DNA of 6,397 nt from an uncultured Ruminococcus sp. (GTDB lineage Bacteria; Bacillota; Clostridia; Oscillospirales; Acutalibacteraceae). Of the stretch, positions 6,046 to 6,397 are shown in pieces. How positions within the stretch are numbered: position 1 is the stretch's first letter; each line of letters begins with the position of its first letter. The notes under the pieces are model-generated. The model was not told the DNA's origin, did not search any database, and saw only the letters and a list, made by a program, of their open reading frames with translations. The position numbers and the translations under genes are program-made. The stretch lies in the NCBI GenBank assembly GCA_902773065.1, contig CACYDD010000101.1, forward strand, positions 1 through 6,397. The letters are read 5' to 3'.

Positions 6046-6397
6046 TCATCTTCCGTGCAGCACTTCCGTGGGACGCAGCCTTGTGAGCATCCTCATGGCA
6101 GGTATGCTGCCTATGAGCGTAACTGCCACCACCAGCACCGCCACTATCGGTACGACCATGGGCTTTAAGGATATAGCCGCTCCGAACACTGTCCTGCCTA
6201 TTATCTGCGCAAAACCGAAGCCTGCGAAGAAGCCTGTTGTACCGCCTATTACCGCCGTAATAAAGATCTCGGTCAGCAAAAGCAGCGTAACGGAGCTGTT
6301 CTGTGCGCCGATGGCTTTCATCAGACCTATCTCCTGACTTCTTTCCATAACGCTCGCCGTTACCAGGTTGCAGATACCCAGCGCTGCACCGATAAGA
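6046..6397 (-). CDS. FtsX/MacB-type ABC transporter permease, C-terminal part (cut by window edge)
   Basis: The reading frame is open to the right-hand edge, so only the last 116 residues are visible and the true start lies outside. An in-frame ATG at 6348 is not the start: the upstream residues (LIGAALGICNLVTASV) continue a membrane helix typical of this family. Next comes the conserved cytoplasmic motif ERSQEIGLMKAIGA, which couples such permeases to the ATPase. Two more hydrophobic helices follow, then an ending (PTEVLHGR) that resembles the end of the next permease (PALVLKGE). Family knowledge: FtsX/MacB permeases have four helices and a large domain outside the membrane, and work as mechanotransmitters or exporters rather than classic importers. 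The stop is 13 bases before the next permease start, so the two are almost certainly co-transcribed and probably form a heterodimer. The substrate cannot be told. Confidence 0.9.
   Translation of the reverse strand, partial: LIGAALGICNLVTASVMERSQEIGLMKAIGAQNSSVTLLLLTEIFITAVIGGTTGFFAGFGFAQIIGRTVFGAAISLKPMVVPIVAVLVVAVTLIGSIPAMRMLTRLRPTEVLHGR

Overview
The window reads as part of one long leftward (minus-strand) operon from a low-to-mid GC Gram-positive anaerobe. Strong AGGAGG-type Shine-Dalgarno sites, a lipoprotein signal and a Clostridia-like gene style suggest the Oscillospiraceae/Ruminococcus group. The genus is a guess from style plus a fumarate reductase in a probable succinate producer, not something the sequence proves.

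In order of transcription (right to left), the first module is an ABC exporter of the FtsX/MacB type: the C-terminal end of one permease (6046 to the window edge), a complete second permease (4890-6032) and their ATPase (4089-4874), which carries an odd lysine/glutamate-rich tail. Twelve bases later comes a small lipoprotein with an FMN_bind domain and a clear ApbE flavin-attachment motif (3627-4076). A 67-base gap follows, holding a hairpin and a candidate internal promoter.

The second module is a membrane-anchored protein of unknown function whose first residues outside the membrane carry a second flavin-attachment-like motif (3065-3559). It is followed by a complete three-subunit quinol:fumarate reductase: a five-helix di-haem cytochrome b (2524-3063), the flavoprotein (932-2527) and the three-cluster iron-sulfur protein (213-935). 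The three reductase genes are translationally coupled, with a 1-base gap and then two ATGA overlaps. Bases 1-212 are AT-rich and hold no gene I can support.

Working model (inference): FrdAB faces the cytoplasm and reduces fumarate. FrdC conducts electrons through the membrane by two haems. The two extracytoplasmic proteins with flavinylation motifs could be electron donors or acceptors on the outer face. The most notable points are the minimal flavin motif in the unknown protein, its placement beside frdCAB, and the loss in FrdA of the histidine that normally binds FAD covalently. No apbE gene lies in the window, so flavinylation would need ApbE encoded elsewhere.
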